The translations under genes and the position numbers were made by a program. Shown here piece by piece: positions 1 to 7,615 of a DNA stretch of 10,800 nucleotides. Positions within the stretch are counted from its first letter, which is position 1. Every line of letters begins with the position of its first letter. Source of the stretch: Anaerolineae bacterium (GTDB taxonomy: Bacteria; Chloroflexota; Anaerolineae; JAAYZQ01); assembly GCA_016926595.1 (NCBI GenBank), contig JAFGOG010000006.1:1-10800 (forward strand), given 5' to 3'. The notes beneath the pieces were generated by a model. That model was given only the letters and a program-made list of their open reading frames with translations, was not told the DNA's origin and ran no database searches.

Positions 1-13
1 ACGCAGATTAAGG

Positions 14-40
14 CGATATCGGCGCCAGAATGGCCATATC
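14..40. promoter_or_regulatory. Imperfect inverted repeat upstream of ATPase promoter (possible operator)
   Basis: GATATCGGC at 15-23 faces GGCCATATC at 32-40, matching as an inverted repeat at 7 of 9 positions around an 8-base centre. It ends four bases before the -35 box at 44-49. The position would suit an activator or repressor site. The match is short and imperfect and no regulator is encoded nearby, so this is a weak candidate only. Confidence 0.22.
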
Positions 41-43
41 TGC

Positions 44-72
44 TTGACATTAGCATAACCTTTTGGTATGAT
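44..72 (+). promoter_or_regulatory. Sigma70-type promoter for the P-type ATPase
   Basis: A perfect -35 hexamer TTGACA (44-49) is separated by exactly 17 bases from TATGAT (67-72), one mismatch from the TATAAT consensus. A TG dinucleotide at 64-65, one base before the -10, makes it an extended -10 element. Transcription would start near 79, leaving a leader of about 50 bases before the ATG at 131. The -10 box covers the first ATG of the open frame (68-70), which rules that codon out as a start if this promoter is used. Confidence 0.8.
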
Positions 73-117
73 CGGCTCCTGCCAGAGGCGCTTCGCCGCG
101 CCAAGCACAACGACTCT

Positions 118-123
118 GAGAGG
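118..123 (+). promoter_or_regulatory. Ribosome binding site deciding the ATPase start
   Basis: GAGAGG lies seven bases before the ATG at 131. This is good Shine-Dalgarno spacing and supports 131 over the ATG at 68, which has no such site and sits within the promoter. Confidence 0.7.
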
Positions 124-130
124 TCGACAC

Positions 131-2857
131 ATGCAGGTATTGCTCGCCAAGCACTGGCACCATCTACCGATCAACGAGGTGGTGGCGGTCCTCGAGACCG
201 ATCTTGACCGGGGACTCGATCTGTTCGACATCAAGCACCGGCAGGAGCGGTTCGGCCCCAACATCTTGACCGCGCGCAGGGGCAAGAGCCCGCTGTTGCG
301 CTTTCTGCTCCAGTTCAACAACCCTCTGATCTACATCCTTCTGGTAGCCACCGTCGTCACTGCCGTATTTAAGGACCTGACGGACGCAGTAATCATCCTG
401 GCTGTCGTCCTGGTCAATGCCATCATCGGCTTTGTCCAGGAATCCAAGGCTGAACGGGCGATCGAGGCGCTGGCCCAGGCGATGACCTCAGAGGCGACAG
501 TGCAGCGCTCAGGCCAGACCGTGCGCATTGCGGCCTCGGAGCTGGTCCCCGGCGATGTGGTGTGGCTGAAGGCAGGCGACAAGGTCCCGGCTGACATGCG
601 ATTGGTGCGCTCTCGTGACCTGCAGGTAGCCGAGTCTGCCCTCACAGGAGAATCGGTGCCGGTGGAGAAAGCAGCCGACGTGCATCTGGGGGCCGACGTC
701 GTACTGGCCGAGCGCCGGAACATGGTCTATGCCTCTACGCTGGTCACCTATGGACAGGGGTTAGGAGTAGTAACGTCGATCGGCGATAACACCGAGGTGG
801 GCCGCATCTCGCAGCTCATTTCGCAAGCCGAAGAACTGACAACGCCGCTCACACTCAAGATAGAGCACTTTAGCCGCATCTTGTTGTATGCCATTGTGGC
901 ACTGGCAGCGTTTGCCTTCCTGGTGGGGCTGATGCGGGGGCAGGCATGGCTGGATACGCTGTCGGCAGCCATCGCCTTGGCCGTAGCGATGATCCCCGAA
1001 GGCCTACCGGCCGCCCTAACCGTCACGCTGGCCATCGGCGTGTCACGCATGGCCCGGCGCCACGCCATCATCCGCAAGCTGCCGGCTGTGGAGACGCTGG
1101 GCAGCGTCACCGTCATCTGTTCAGACAAAACCGGCACGCTCACTCAGAATCAAATGACGGTGCAGCAGATCGCGGTCCTGGATGCGTGCTACGAGGTGAC
1201 TGGTTCGGGATATGCGCCGACAGGCGAGATCCTGGGATCCGATGGGCAGGCAGTGACGCTAGACCACTCACCCGCGTTGAGCGAAATTCTGATTGCTGGA
1301 CTGTTGTGCAACGACAGCCAACTGATTGAGGAGTCAGGAACCTGGAAAGCACAGGGCGATCCTACCGAGGTTGCTTTGATTGTATCGGCCTACAAAGCAG
1401 GGCTGACTCCTGACAGCCGGCTCAACCTGGCCCTTCCGCCGCGGCTCGACGCTATCCCCTTCGAGTCACAGCATCAGTACATGGCTACTCTGCACGACCT
1501 GGGCCCCGATCAACCTCGCGTAGCATACACCAAGGGAGCGGCCGAGGTACTGCTGGACAAGTGCGGCGGGGCATTAGATGCGGCTGGTGAGGAGGTGTCA
1601 TGCCGGGCAGAGGAACTGCACCACATGGCCGACGCGATGTCTCAAAGAGGCCTGCGCGTGCTGGCTTTTGCCCGTAAGCAGTTCCCAGCCGACACCACTG
1701 CCATCACCCACGACGATCTCGCCGACGATCTGACACTGGTCGGGTTGCAGGGCATGCTCGATCCGCCCCGGCCTGAAGCAATGGCTGCAATTCGTACCTG
1801 TCAAAGCGCCGGCATTCGGGTCAAGATGATCACAGGCGACCACGCCTTGACGGCCGTTGCGATCGGCCAGCAGTTGGGGCTGGGGGGAGCCGCAGCCGAT
1901 CCAGAAGCGCCTGCGGCCTTGACCGGGCGCACGCTGACCAGCTACAGCGACGCCCAACTCATCGAGGCGGCTGAACGCACCGACGTCTTTGCCCGGGTAT
2001 CGCCGGAGCAAAAGCTCCGGCTGGTAGAGGCGCTCCAGGCACGCGGCCACGTAGTGGCCATGACGGGGGACGGGGTAAACGACGGACCCGCGCTCAAACA
2101 ATCGAACGTGGGCATCGCCATGGGCATTGCCGGCACAGAAGTGGCCAAGGAAGCGGCGGACATGATCCTGACCGACGACAACTTTGCTACCATAGAGGCA
2201 GCGGTCGAAGAGGGCCGCGGCGTCTTTGACAACCTGACCAAGATCATCGCCTGGACCCTGCCAACGAACCTGGGCGAGGGGATGATCATTCTCCTTGCCC
2301 TGATGTTGGGCGTTATCCTTCCCATCCTTCCGATCCATATCCTTTGGATCAATATGACCACAACTGCTGTCCTGGGACTGGCGCTGGCAGTGGAACTGAG
2401 GGAACCCAACATCATGAAGCGGCCTCCGCGCGTGCCCGACTCCCCCATCCTTAGTTCGCAGATCATGATCCGGATATTGATCGTCGGCACACTCATCCTG
2501 ATTGGGGCGTTCGGCCTATACGAGTGGGAGCTGTCGCGCGGAGCCGGTGTAGCTGCGGCCCGCACGGTTGTGGTGAACGCAGTCATCGCAATCGAAGTCT
2601 TTTACCTATTCAACTGTCGCTCGCTAACACAATCGATTTTTCGCCTCGGCGTACTCTCAAACCGCTGGATGGTGGTGGGCATCGGAGCCATGGCGCTGTT
2701 GCAGGTGCTGTTCACGTATGTCCCTGCCATGAACCGTTTTCTTACGAGTGCGCCAATCGATCTGGCAGCGTGGGGGCGCATCCTAGCGGTCGGCTTGGGG
2801 AGCTATCTGATCATCGAATTCGAAAAATGGCTGCGTCGCCGTCCAAAACAATCCTGA
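131..2857 (+). CDS. P2-type cation-transporting ATPase (PMA1/PacL-like)
   Basis: An integral membrane pump that couples ATP hydrolysis to cation export through a phospho-aspartate intermediate. From the start at 131 it has 908 residues, full length for the family. The order is cation-ATPase N domain (about 4-75), actuator domain with TGES at 172-175, M4 with IPEGLP (Glu290), phosphorylation motif DKTGTLT with Asp332, nucleotide-binding Lys468 (KGAAE), TGDHA from 568, TGDGVND at 645-651, and a C-terminal six-helix block. By alignment to SERCA, ion-site residues Glu290 (M4), Asn713 and Glu716 (M5), Asn741 (M6) and Glu822 (M8) are kept. The key M6 Asp800 position is Thr745, within NMTTT. I recall a similar NMTT pattern in cyanobacterial PMA1-like pumps, so the ion (Ca2+, Na+, H+ or other) cannot be assigned. 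It has its own promoter and no obvious operon partner. Confidence 0.96.
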   Translation: MQVLLAKHWHHLPINEVVAVLETDLDRGLDLFDIKHRQERFGPNILTARRGKSPLLRFLLQFNNPLIYILLVATVVTAVFKDLTDAVIILAVVLVNAIIGFVQESKAERAIEALAQAMTSEATVQRSGQTVRIAASELVPGDVVWLKAGDKVPADMRLVRSRDLQVAESALTGESVPVEKAADVHLGADVVLAERRNMVYASTLVTYGQGLGVVTSIGDNTEVGRISQLISQAEELTTPLTLKIEHFSRILLYAIVALAAFAFLVGLMRGQAWLDTLSAAIALAVAMIPEGLPAALTVTLAIGVSRMARRHAIIRKLPAVETLGSVTVICSDKTGTLTQNQMTVQQIAVLDACYEVTGSGYAPTGEILGSDGQAVTLDHSPALSEILIAGLLCNDSQLIEESGTWKAQGDPTEVALIVSAYKAGLTPDSRLNLALPPRLDAIPFESQHQYMATLHDLGPDQPRVAYTKGAAEVLLDKCGGALDAAGEEVSCRAEELHHMADAMSQRGLRVLAFARKQFPADTTAITHDDLADDLTLVGLQGMLDPPRPEAMAAIRTCQSAGIRVKMITGDHALTAVAIGQQLGLGGAAADPEAPAALTGRTLTSYSDAQLIEAAERTDVFARVSPEQKLRLVEALQARGHVVAMTGDGVNDGPALKQSNVGIAMGIAGTEVAKEAADMILTDDNFATIEAAVEEGRGVFDNLTKIIAWTLPTNLGEGMIILLALMLGVILPILPIHILWINMTTTAVLGLALAVELREPNIMKRPPRVPDSPILSSQIMIRILIVGTLILIGAFGLYEWELSRGAGVAAARTVVVNAVIAIEVFYLFNCRSLTQSIFRLGVLSNRWMVVGIGAMALLQVLFTYVPAMNRFLTSAPIDLAAWGRILAVGLGSYLIIEFEKWLRRRPKQS

Positions 2858-2990
2858 GGTCGCGATCTGACGATCCCTGCCATCGGATATTGATCCTGGC
2901 CCTGTCGGTGGCCTTTCTCCTTGAACGGCGGGCACACAACAAGGCGCAGGATCCGAATCTCTGACAACCTCTTGGATGTATCGAGAGCAT

Positions 2991-3016
2991 AACCAGGTTC
3001 GTCGCGCTGCCTGGTT
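2991..3016 (+). terminator. Weak hairpin, possible terminator after the ATPase gene
   Basis: AACCAGG (2991-2997) and CCTGGTT (3010-3016) form a perfect seven-base-pair stem around a 12-base loop. The bases after it (TGTCGTCC) are not a U-tract and the stem lies 134 bases past the stop codon, so a classic intrinsic terminator is doubtful. It is the only compact stem I found between the two transcription units. Confidence 0.25.
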
Positions 3017-3072
3017 TGTCGTCCATGCTGCCCGCTCTCCATTAGAAATGTATAAGAAATCTGTACAATACC

Positions 3073-3101
3073 TTGACAAAACAGCCTTCTCCTGTTATAA
3101 T
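3073..3101 (+). promoter_or_regulatory. Near-perfect sigma70 extended -10 promoter
   Basis: TTGACA (3073-3078) and TATAAT (3096-3101) are both exact consensus hexamers separated by exactly 17 bases. A TG at 3093-3094, one base upstream of the -10, adds an extended -10 element. The start point would be near 3108, giving a leader of roughly 54 bases to the ATG at 3162. It lies in an AT-rich patch of an otherwise GC-rich window. It probably drives the M50 protease and possibly all the genes to the right edge. Confidence 0.9.
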
Positions 3102-3148
3102 TCTGAGTAGTATTGAGGATTGTGGGCTTTTTAGCTGAGACATTAGAT

Positions 3149-3155
3149 GGGGAGG
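3149..3155 (+). promoter_or_regulatory. Ribosome binding site deciding the M50 protease start
   Basis: GGGGAGG lies six bases before the ATG at 3162. It overlaps the alternative in-frame ATG at 3147, which has no good site of its own, so 3162 is the preferred start. Confidence 0.75.
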
Positions 3156-3161
3156 CATATT

Positions 3162-4280
3162 ATGAGCGGTTCGCTAAGTCTGGGCAAGGTATTAGGAATT
3201 CCGGTACGGCTGCACGCCACCTGGTTTCTGGTGGCGGTGCTCGTCACCGTATCGCTTGCGGCTGGCTTCTTTCCACAACAGTACGAGGGCTGGAGCCCTA
3301 TGACCTATTGGCTGGTGGGCGCGGTGACGACCGTGCTGTTCTTCGCCTCGGTACTATTGCACGAACTTGGCCACTCTGTTCTGGCGCTGCGCGAAAAGGT
3401 GCCGGTGAAAAGTATAACCCTGTTCATTTTTGGAGGCGTGGCGCAGATCGGCGCCGAGCCGCCCACAGCAGGCGCAGAGTTCCGCATCGCCATTGCGGGG
3501 CCAATGGTCAGCTTTGCCCTGGCAGCTATTTTCACAGGCCTGGGAGCCATCGTGGCTGGCATCGAGTCGTTGTCCGCCCCACTGGCTTATCTTGGCCGCA
3601 TCAACCTATTGCTGGGCGCGTTCAACTTGATCCCCGGGTTTCCGCTGGATGGCGGCCGCGTGTTTCGCGCGTTGGTGTGGCAAGTCCGGGGCAGTTTCCG
3701 CGCGGCTACGCGCCTGGCATCTCGCCTGGGGCAGATTGTGGCCGCGGGCTTGATCTTGTACGGCATCGCCCAGTTTTTCTTTGGGGCTGGCCTGATGGGC
3801 GGCCTGTGGTACGTCTTTATTGGCTGGTTCCTGAACAACGCGGCCCAGTCCAGCTACCAACAGGTCGTCCTGCGTGACCTGCTGAGCGGCGTCAAGGCGC
3901 GCAACGTAATGACCCAGCAGTGCCAGACGGTGCCGGCTGGGGTGCCGCTTGACCGCCTGGTGGAAGACAACGTCCTGGGACAGGGCCAGCGCTGCTTCTT
4001 TGTCGCCGACCAGGGCGACCTGAAGGGTTTGATCACTTTGCACAACATCCGCCGCGTGGCACCGAGCCAGCGTAGCGAGCTGACGGCAGACCAGGTAATG
4101 ACGCCGGCCAATTCGGTGTACCAGGTACATCCTGAGGACGACGTGATGGCAGTACTGCAAAAGATGGACGAGTCGGACGTGAACCAGGTTCCAGTCGTTG
4201 ATGGCGGCCGCCTGCTAGGGCTGATCACCCGCGAAAGCTTGCTTCACGATATTCGCCTGCGAGCCGAGCTGGCGGTGTAG
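3162..4280 (+). CDS. Site-2 protease-like zinc metalloprotease (M50) with CBS pair
   Basis: A predicted intramembrane zinc protease of 372 residues. The zinc motif HELGH is at 67-71 (His67, Glu68, His71), inside the second predicted membrane helix. The second metal-site motif NLIPGFPLDGG starts at Asn155, with Asp163 as the third zinc ligand. About six hydrophobic segments (first at about 19-37) fit the S2P core fold. The C-terminus, from about 247, holds two CBS repeats, beginning RNVMTQ near 247 and DQVMTP at 310. In other proteins CBS pairs bind adenine nucleotides, so activity may follow energy state (inference). This is the family of Methanocaldococcus S2P and mycobacterial Rv2625c. No PDZ domain is visible. 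The substrate is unknown; no anti-sigma factor is encoded in the window. A strong promoter lies directly upstream, and the ABC ATPase gene starts 46 bases downstream. Confidence 0.94.
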   Translation: MSGSLSLGKVLGIPVRLHATWFLVAVLVTVSLAAGFFPQQYEGWSPMTYWLVGAVTTVLFFASVLLHELGHSVLALREKVPVKSITLFIFGGVAQIGAEPPTAGAEFRIAIAGPMVSFALAAIFTGLGAIVAGIESLSAPLAYLGRINLLLGAFNLIPGFPLDGGRVFRALVWQVRGSFRAATRLASRLGQIVAAGLILYGIAQFFFGAGLMGGLWYVFIGWFLNNAAQSSYQQVVLRDLLSGVKARNVMTQQCQTVPAGVPLDRLVEDNVLGQGQRCFFVADQGDLKGLITLHNIRRVAPSQRSELTADQVMTPANSVYQVHPEDDVMAVLQKMDESDVNQVPVVDGGRLLGLITRESLLHDIRLRAELAV

Positions 4281-4326
4281 GCCCTGTTATGACCAGTGTG
4301 AACGGCCGGCTAACGGATATTGAGCA

Positions 4327-5025
4327 ATGAACGAGAATCATGGTTTCATCCGCTTGGATGGGCTGTCGAAGGGTTTTCGGGAGGGCAGCAGGATCCGCAC
4401 CGTGCTGCACGATGCCAACGCCGAGTTCGCCCAAGGCGAGTTCGTGGCCATCCTTGGCAAAAGCGGCAGCGGCAAGAGCACCCTTCTGAACCTCATCAGC
4501 GGCATCGACCTCGTTGATAGGGGAGACATATGGGTCAACGGCCAGCACTTGACCACACTGAATGAGCACCAGCGCACCCTCTTCCGCCGACAGAATATCG
4601 GCTTTGTCTTCCAGTTCTTCAACCTGATCCCCACGCTGACCGTCTGGGAGAACACAGTCCTGCCGCTGGAGCTGACCGGCGTGGACAATGGGGAAGCCCA
4701 CCGCCAGGCTGAAGTGCTGCTGGAGGCAGTCGGCCTGCTCGACCGGCAGGACACTTTCCCCGACCGCCTGTCTGGGGGTGAGCAGCAGCGGATAGCCATC
4801 GCCCGCGCCCTGGTCCACAACCCGCTGCTGGTTCTAGCCGACGAACCAACCGGCAACCTTGACGAGGATACCGGGCACCAGGTCATGGCCCTTCTCGACC
4901 GCCTGACCCGCCAGAGCGGCAAGAATCTGATCCTGGTCACCCACAGCAAGGAAGCCGCCGCCTACGCCGACCGGATCCTAACCCTGCGCGACGGCAAGCT
5001 GGTCAACGGGATAAAAGATGCCTGA
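4327..5025 (+). CDS. ABC transporter ATP-binding protein (MacB/LolD/AttE type)
   Basis: The cytoplasmic nucleotide-binding subunit of a MacB/LolD-class ABC system, 232 residues, normal for a stand-alone ATPase. Walker [10 protein letters not shown] is at 44-52, the Q-loop Gln at 96 (VFQFFNL), signature LSGGEQQ at 148-154, Walker B ends in Asp172 with catalytic Glu173 (ADEPTGNLD), and the switch His is at 206. ADEPTGNLD after the signature is typical of the clade that pairs with FtsX-type permeases. An in-frame TGA at 4321-4323 rules out any earlier start. The Shine-Dalgarno match is poor, so translation may depend on the upstream gene. The end overlaps the permease start by 8 bases, indicating translational coupling and a shared complex. 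Such ATPases usually drive mechanotransmission or lipid/lipoprotein extraction and not classical import. Confidence 0.95.
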   Translation: MNENHGFIRLDGLSKGFREGSRIRTVLHDANAEFAQGEFVAILGKSGSGKSTLLNLISGIDLVDRGDIWVNGQHLTTLNEHQRTLFRRQNIGFVFQFFNLIPTLTVWENTVLPLELTGVDNGEAHRQAEVLLEAVGLLDRQDTFPDRLSGGEQQRIAIARALVHNPLLVLADEPTGNLDEDTGHQVMALLDRLTRQSGKNLILVTHSKEAAAYADRILTLRDGKLVNGIKDA

Positions 5026-7603
5026 ACGTCAGCCCACCGCCTTTGCCTCTCGCACACTATGGAATACCGGATGGCGCTTCCTGCTGCGCCACCCATGGCA
5101 AAGCGCTCTGATGGTGTTGGGCATCACCCTTGGCGTAGCTGTTGCCGTGGCTGTGGATCTGGCCAATGCCAGCGCCACGCGTGCCTTTGACTATAGCACC
5201 GAAGCGGTCGCCGGGCGGGCCACCCACCAGGTCGTCGCCGGGCCGCAGGGCCTGGACGAAGGGTTTTATGTCGATCTGCGCCGCCGAGGTCTGGCCGGTG
5301 GCGGCATCCCAGCCGCCCCCATTGTGACCGACTATGTCTATTCGCCGCAGCTCGGCGACCGGCCCTTCCAACTACTGGGGGTTGATCCCTTTGCCGAAGC
5401 GCCCTTCCGCACCTACTTGTGGGGTAGAGGCGAGGCGCCGGTCACAGAACTAGCCGCCCTGCTCACCCGGCCGGGCGCCATCTTGCTGTCCGCCGACACA
5501 GCCATCTACTATGGCCTGACTCCCGGCGATCGCTTTAGCCTGGAAGTGGGCGGGTATCTGCGTGAGGCATTCGTGGCCGGGCTGCTGACTCCAGCAGACG
5601 ACCTAAGCCGCCGCGCCCTTGACAGCCTGATCCTGGCCGACATAGCCACTGCCCAGGAACTAACCGGACGCCTTGGCCGACTGGATCGCATCGACCTTAT
5701 CTTGCCCGCCGATAAAGGCGCGGCTGCCGACTCGATCCGCGCCCTGCTGCCGACCGGTATGCAGATCGTCGGGGTCGAGAGCCGCGCTGGCGCTGTAGCA
5801 GAGATGACGGCCGCCTTCCGCCTTAATCTGCTGGCCCTAAGCCTGCTAGCTCTGGTCGTCGGCCTGTTCCTGATCTACAACACCATGACCTTCTCCGTCA
5901 TCCAACGCCGCTCGCTCTTTGGCACGCTGCGCTGCCTGGGTGTCACCCGCCGCGAGATCTTTGGGCTGGTAGTCAGCGAAGCTCTGCTCGTCGGCGCGTT
6001 GGGCGCCATGCTGGGCCTAGGCCTGGGCATATTTATGGGAAGAGGCGCAGTGCAAGCTGTGACCCAGACAATCAGCGACTTTTATTTCGTCGTCACCGTG
6101 CAACAGATCGAAATTAGCGCCGGCAGCCTGCTTAAGGGCGCGCTGCTGGGCATCCTGGCCACGGCGCTGGTCGCCATGCCGCCGGCCTGGGAGGCGGCCT
6201 CGGTGCCGGCCCGCGCCGCACTCTCCCGTTCCAGCCTCGAGGGTAAAGCACAACATGCCGTCGCCTGGGCGGGCGTTGGCAGCCTGGCGCTGGCCGCCGC
6301 CGGAGTGGGGCTGTTGGCGATACCTACCCGCAGCCTGGTGGTCAGCTTTGCCGGTACCCTGGCTGCCGTCGTCGCCTTTGCCGCCCTGACGCCCCTGGCA
6401 ACCACCCTGCTGATGCGCCTGGTCACACGGCCTTTGGGACACATGTGGGGAGCGTTGGGCCGTATGGCGCCGCGCAACGTCGTGACTTCTATCAGCCGCA
6501 CTGCCACGGCTGTGGCCGCATTGATGGTCGCTGTGTCAGTGACCATCGGCGTCAGCCTGATGATCGGCAGTTTTCGCACCACGGTGGTTACCTGGCTCGA
6601 TGAAGTGTTACAGGGCGACGTTTACGTTTCGGCGCCCAGCCACACCTCAACACAGACCACCACGCCCCTGGACCCGGCAGTATTACCGATCGTCGAGGCC
6701 TGGCCCAGCGTCGAGCGGGTAGATCTGCTGCGCACGGCGACTGTCGAATCGCCCGATGGTCCGGTCTCGGTCTTTGGCATTCACAACCCCAATTTTGGCG
6801 ACCGGCCCTTTCTCTCCACCGACGTCCCGCCGAACCAGATCTGGGCGGCGATGGAAGGAGGCGCGGTCGTCGTCTCTGAGCCATACGCCAACCTGGCCGG
6901 CCTGCCCCGGCACGGCGGCACCGTGACGCTCTACACGGACGTAGGACCGCGCCAATTCCCCGTAGCTGGCATCTATTACGATTACGTGACCAGCGGGGGC
7001 ACGATCTCTATGGCCTTGGACACCTATCGCCAGCTGTGGAACGACGAGGCGCTCACCGCACTGGCCGTCCGGCTTGCACCTGGGGCCAACGCCGATACCA
7101 TAGCTCGCGACCTGGGCAACGCCCTGGCATCTACACAACGCCTCTTTATCCGGCCCAACCAGGCGCTGCGCGACGAAGCGCTGGCCATCTTTGATCGCAC
7201 CTTTGCCATCACCGGCGCACTGCAACTGCTGGCAACCGTAGTGGCCTTTATCGGCGTGCTCAGCGCCATGCTGTCGCTGCTTCTGGAAAAGCAGCGGGAG
7301 GTGGGCATCCTGCGCGCCGTGGGCCTCACCGCCCGCCAACTCTGGGGACTGGTCATGCTCGAGACCGGCCTGATGGGCACCGTCGCCGGCCTACTGGCCA
7401 TGCCCACCGGCCTGGCTTTGTCGCTCATCCTGATTTATATCATCAACCGCCGCTCTTTCGGCTGGACGCTGCAGATGCAGATCGACCCAGCGCCTTTTCT
7501 CACAGCACTGGCCGTGGCCTTGATCGCTGCCCTCCTGGCCGGCATCTACCCGGCGCGCAAGATGGGCCAGATGCTCACCGCCGAAGCGCTGCGCTACGAG
7601 TGA
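5018..7603 (+). CDS. Double FtsX/MacB-type ABC permease (fused AttFG-like)
   Basis: The 861-residue membrane partner of the ATPase encoded just upstream. It is built as two consecutive FtsX-type halves. The first has a membrane helix at about 30-50, a large extracytoplasmic domain, and three helices near 271-291, 318-340 and 370-393. Two linker helices follow at about 415-470. The second half has a helix at about 496-520, another extracytoplasmic domain, and three C-terminal helices near 731-760, 775-805 and 825-850. Both halves carry the cytoplasmic loop pattern after the first FtsX helix: [19 protein letters not shown], and [18 protein letters not shown] in the second. The ten-helix layout resembles YbbP-like proteins. 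Because both halves are in one chain, a homodimer partner is not needed. The lipocalin-like gene 12 bases downstream suggests a lipid or hydrophobic substrate. The ATG at 5018 overlaps the ATPase gene; its ribosome site is weak. Confidence 0.92.
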   Translation: MPERQPTAFASRTLWNTGWRFLLRHPWQSALMVLGITLGVAVAVAVDLANASATRAFDYSTEAVAGRATHQVVAGPQGLDEGFYVDLRRRGLAGGGIPAAPIVTDYVYSPQLGDRPFQLLGVDPFAEAPFRTYLWGRGEAPVTELAALLTRPGAILLSADTAIYYGLTPGDRFSLEVGGYLREAFVAGLLTPADDLSRRALDSLILADIATAQELTGRLGRLDRIDLILPADKGAAADSIRALLPTGMQIVGVESRAGAVAEMTAAFRLNLLALSLLALVVGLFLIYNTMTFSVIQRRSLFGTLRCLGVTRREIFGLVVSEALLVGALGAMLGLGLGIFMGRGAVQAVTQTISDFYFVVTVQQIEISAGSLLKGALLGILATALVAMPPAWEAASVPARAALSRSSLEGKAQHAVAWAGVGSLALAAAGVGLLAIPTRSLVVSFAGTLAAVVAFAALTPLATTLLMRLVTRPLGHMWGALGRMAPRNVVTSISRTATAVAALMVAVSVTIGVSLMIGSFRTTVVTWLDEVLQGDVYVSAPSHTSTQTTTPLDPAVLPIVEAWPSVERVDLLRTATVESPDGPVSVFGIHNPNFGDRPFLSTDVPPNQIWAAMEGGAVVVSEPYANLAGLPRHGGTVTLYTDVGPRQFPVAGIYYDYVTSGGTISMALDTYRQLWNDEALTALAVRLAPGANADTIARDLGNALASTQRLFIRPNQALRDEALAIFDRTFAITGALQLLATVVAFIGVLSAMLSLLLEKQREVGILRAVGLTARQLWGLVMLETGLMGTVAGLLAMPTGLALSLILIYIINRRSFGWTLQMQIDPAPFLTALAVALIAALLAGIYPARKMGQMLTAEALRYE

Positions 7604-7615
7604 GAGTCTGCCATA

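Larger units (their letters stand above)
2858..3161. other. Intergenic region between ATPase and M50 protease genes
   Basis: This 304-base gap holds no gene I can support. Short frames here are continuations of other-frame readings of the ATPase gene and resemble nothing known to me. The left part is GC-rich and carries a weak hairpin (2991-3016). The right part, from about 3041, turns AT-rich and contains the promoter at 3073-3101 and the leader of the next gene. Confidence 0.7.

Noticed and set aside
1598..2586. Long minus-strand open frames across the ATPase gene
   Set aside because: They lie fully within conserved P-type ATPase coding sequence, show no recognisable domains, and are low-complexity products of GC-rich codon bias.
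2892..2953. GATCCTG (2892-2898) pairing with CAGGATC (2947-2953) as a terminator stem
   Set aside because: The seven-base stem has a 48-base loop, cannot be extended at either end, and has no following T-tract.
3113..3877. A 254-codon plus-strand frame overlapping the M50 gene
   Set aside because: It is an Arg/Gly/Pro-rich out-of-frame reading of the protease gene. The HELGH and LDGG motifs are in the other frame with a strong ribosome site.
3606..4160. A 184-codon minus-strand open frame opposite the M50/CBS gene
   Set aside because: It is antisense to the LDGG and CBS coding region and resembles no protein family.
2471..4323. CGGATATTGA found at 2471, 2884 and 4314 as a possible dispersed repeat
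   Set aside because: The identity is only ten bases at irregular spacing in coding and non-coding contexts with no extended flanking match. Chance is sufficient.
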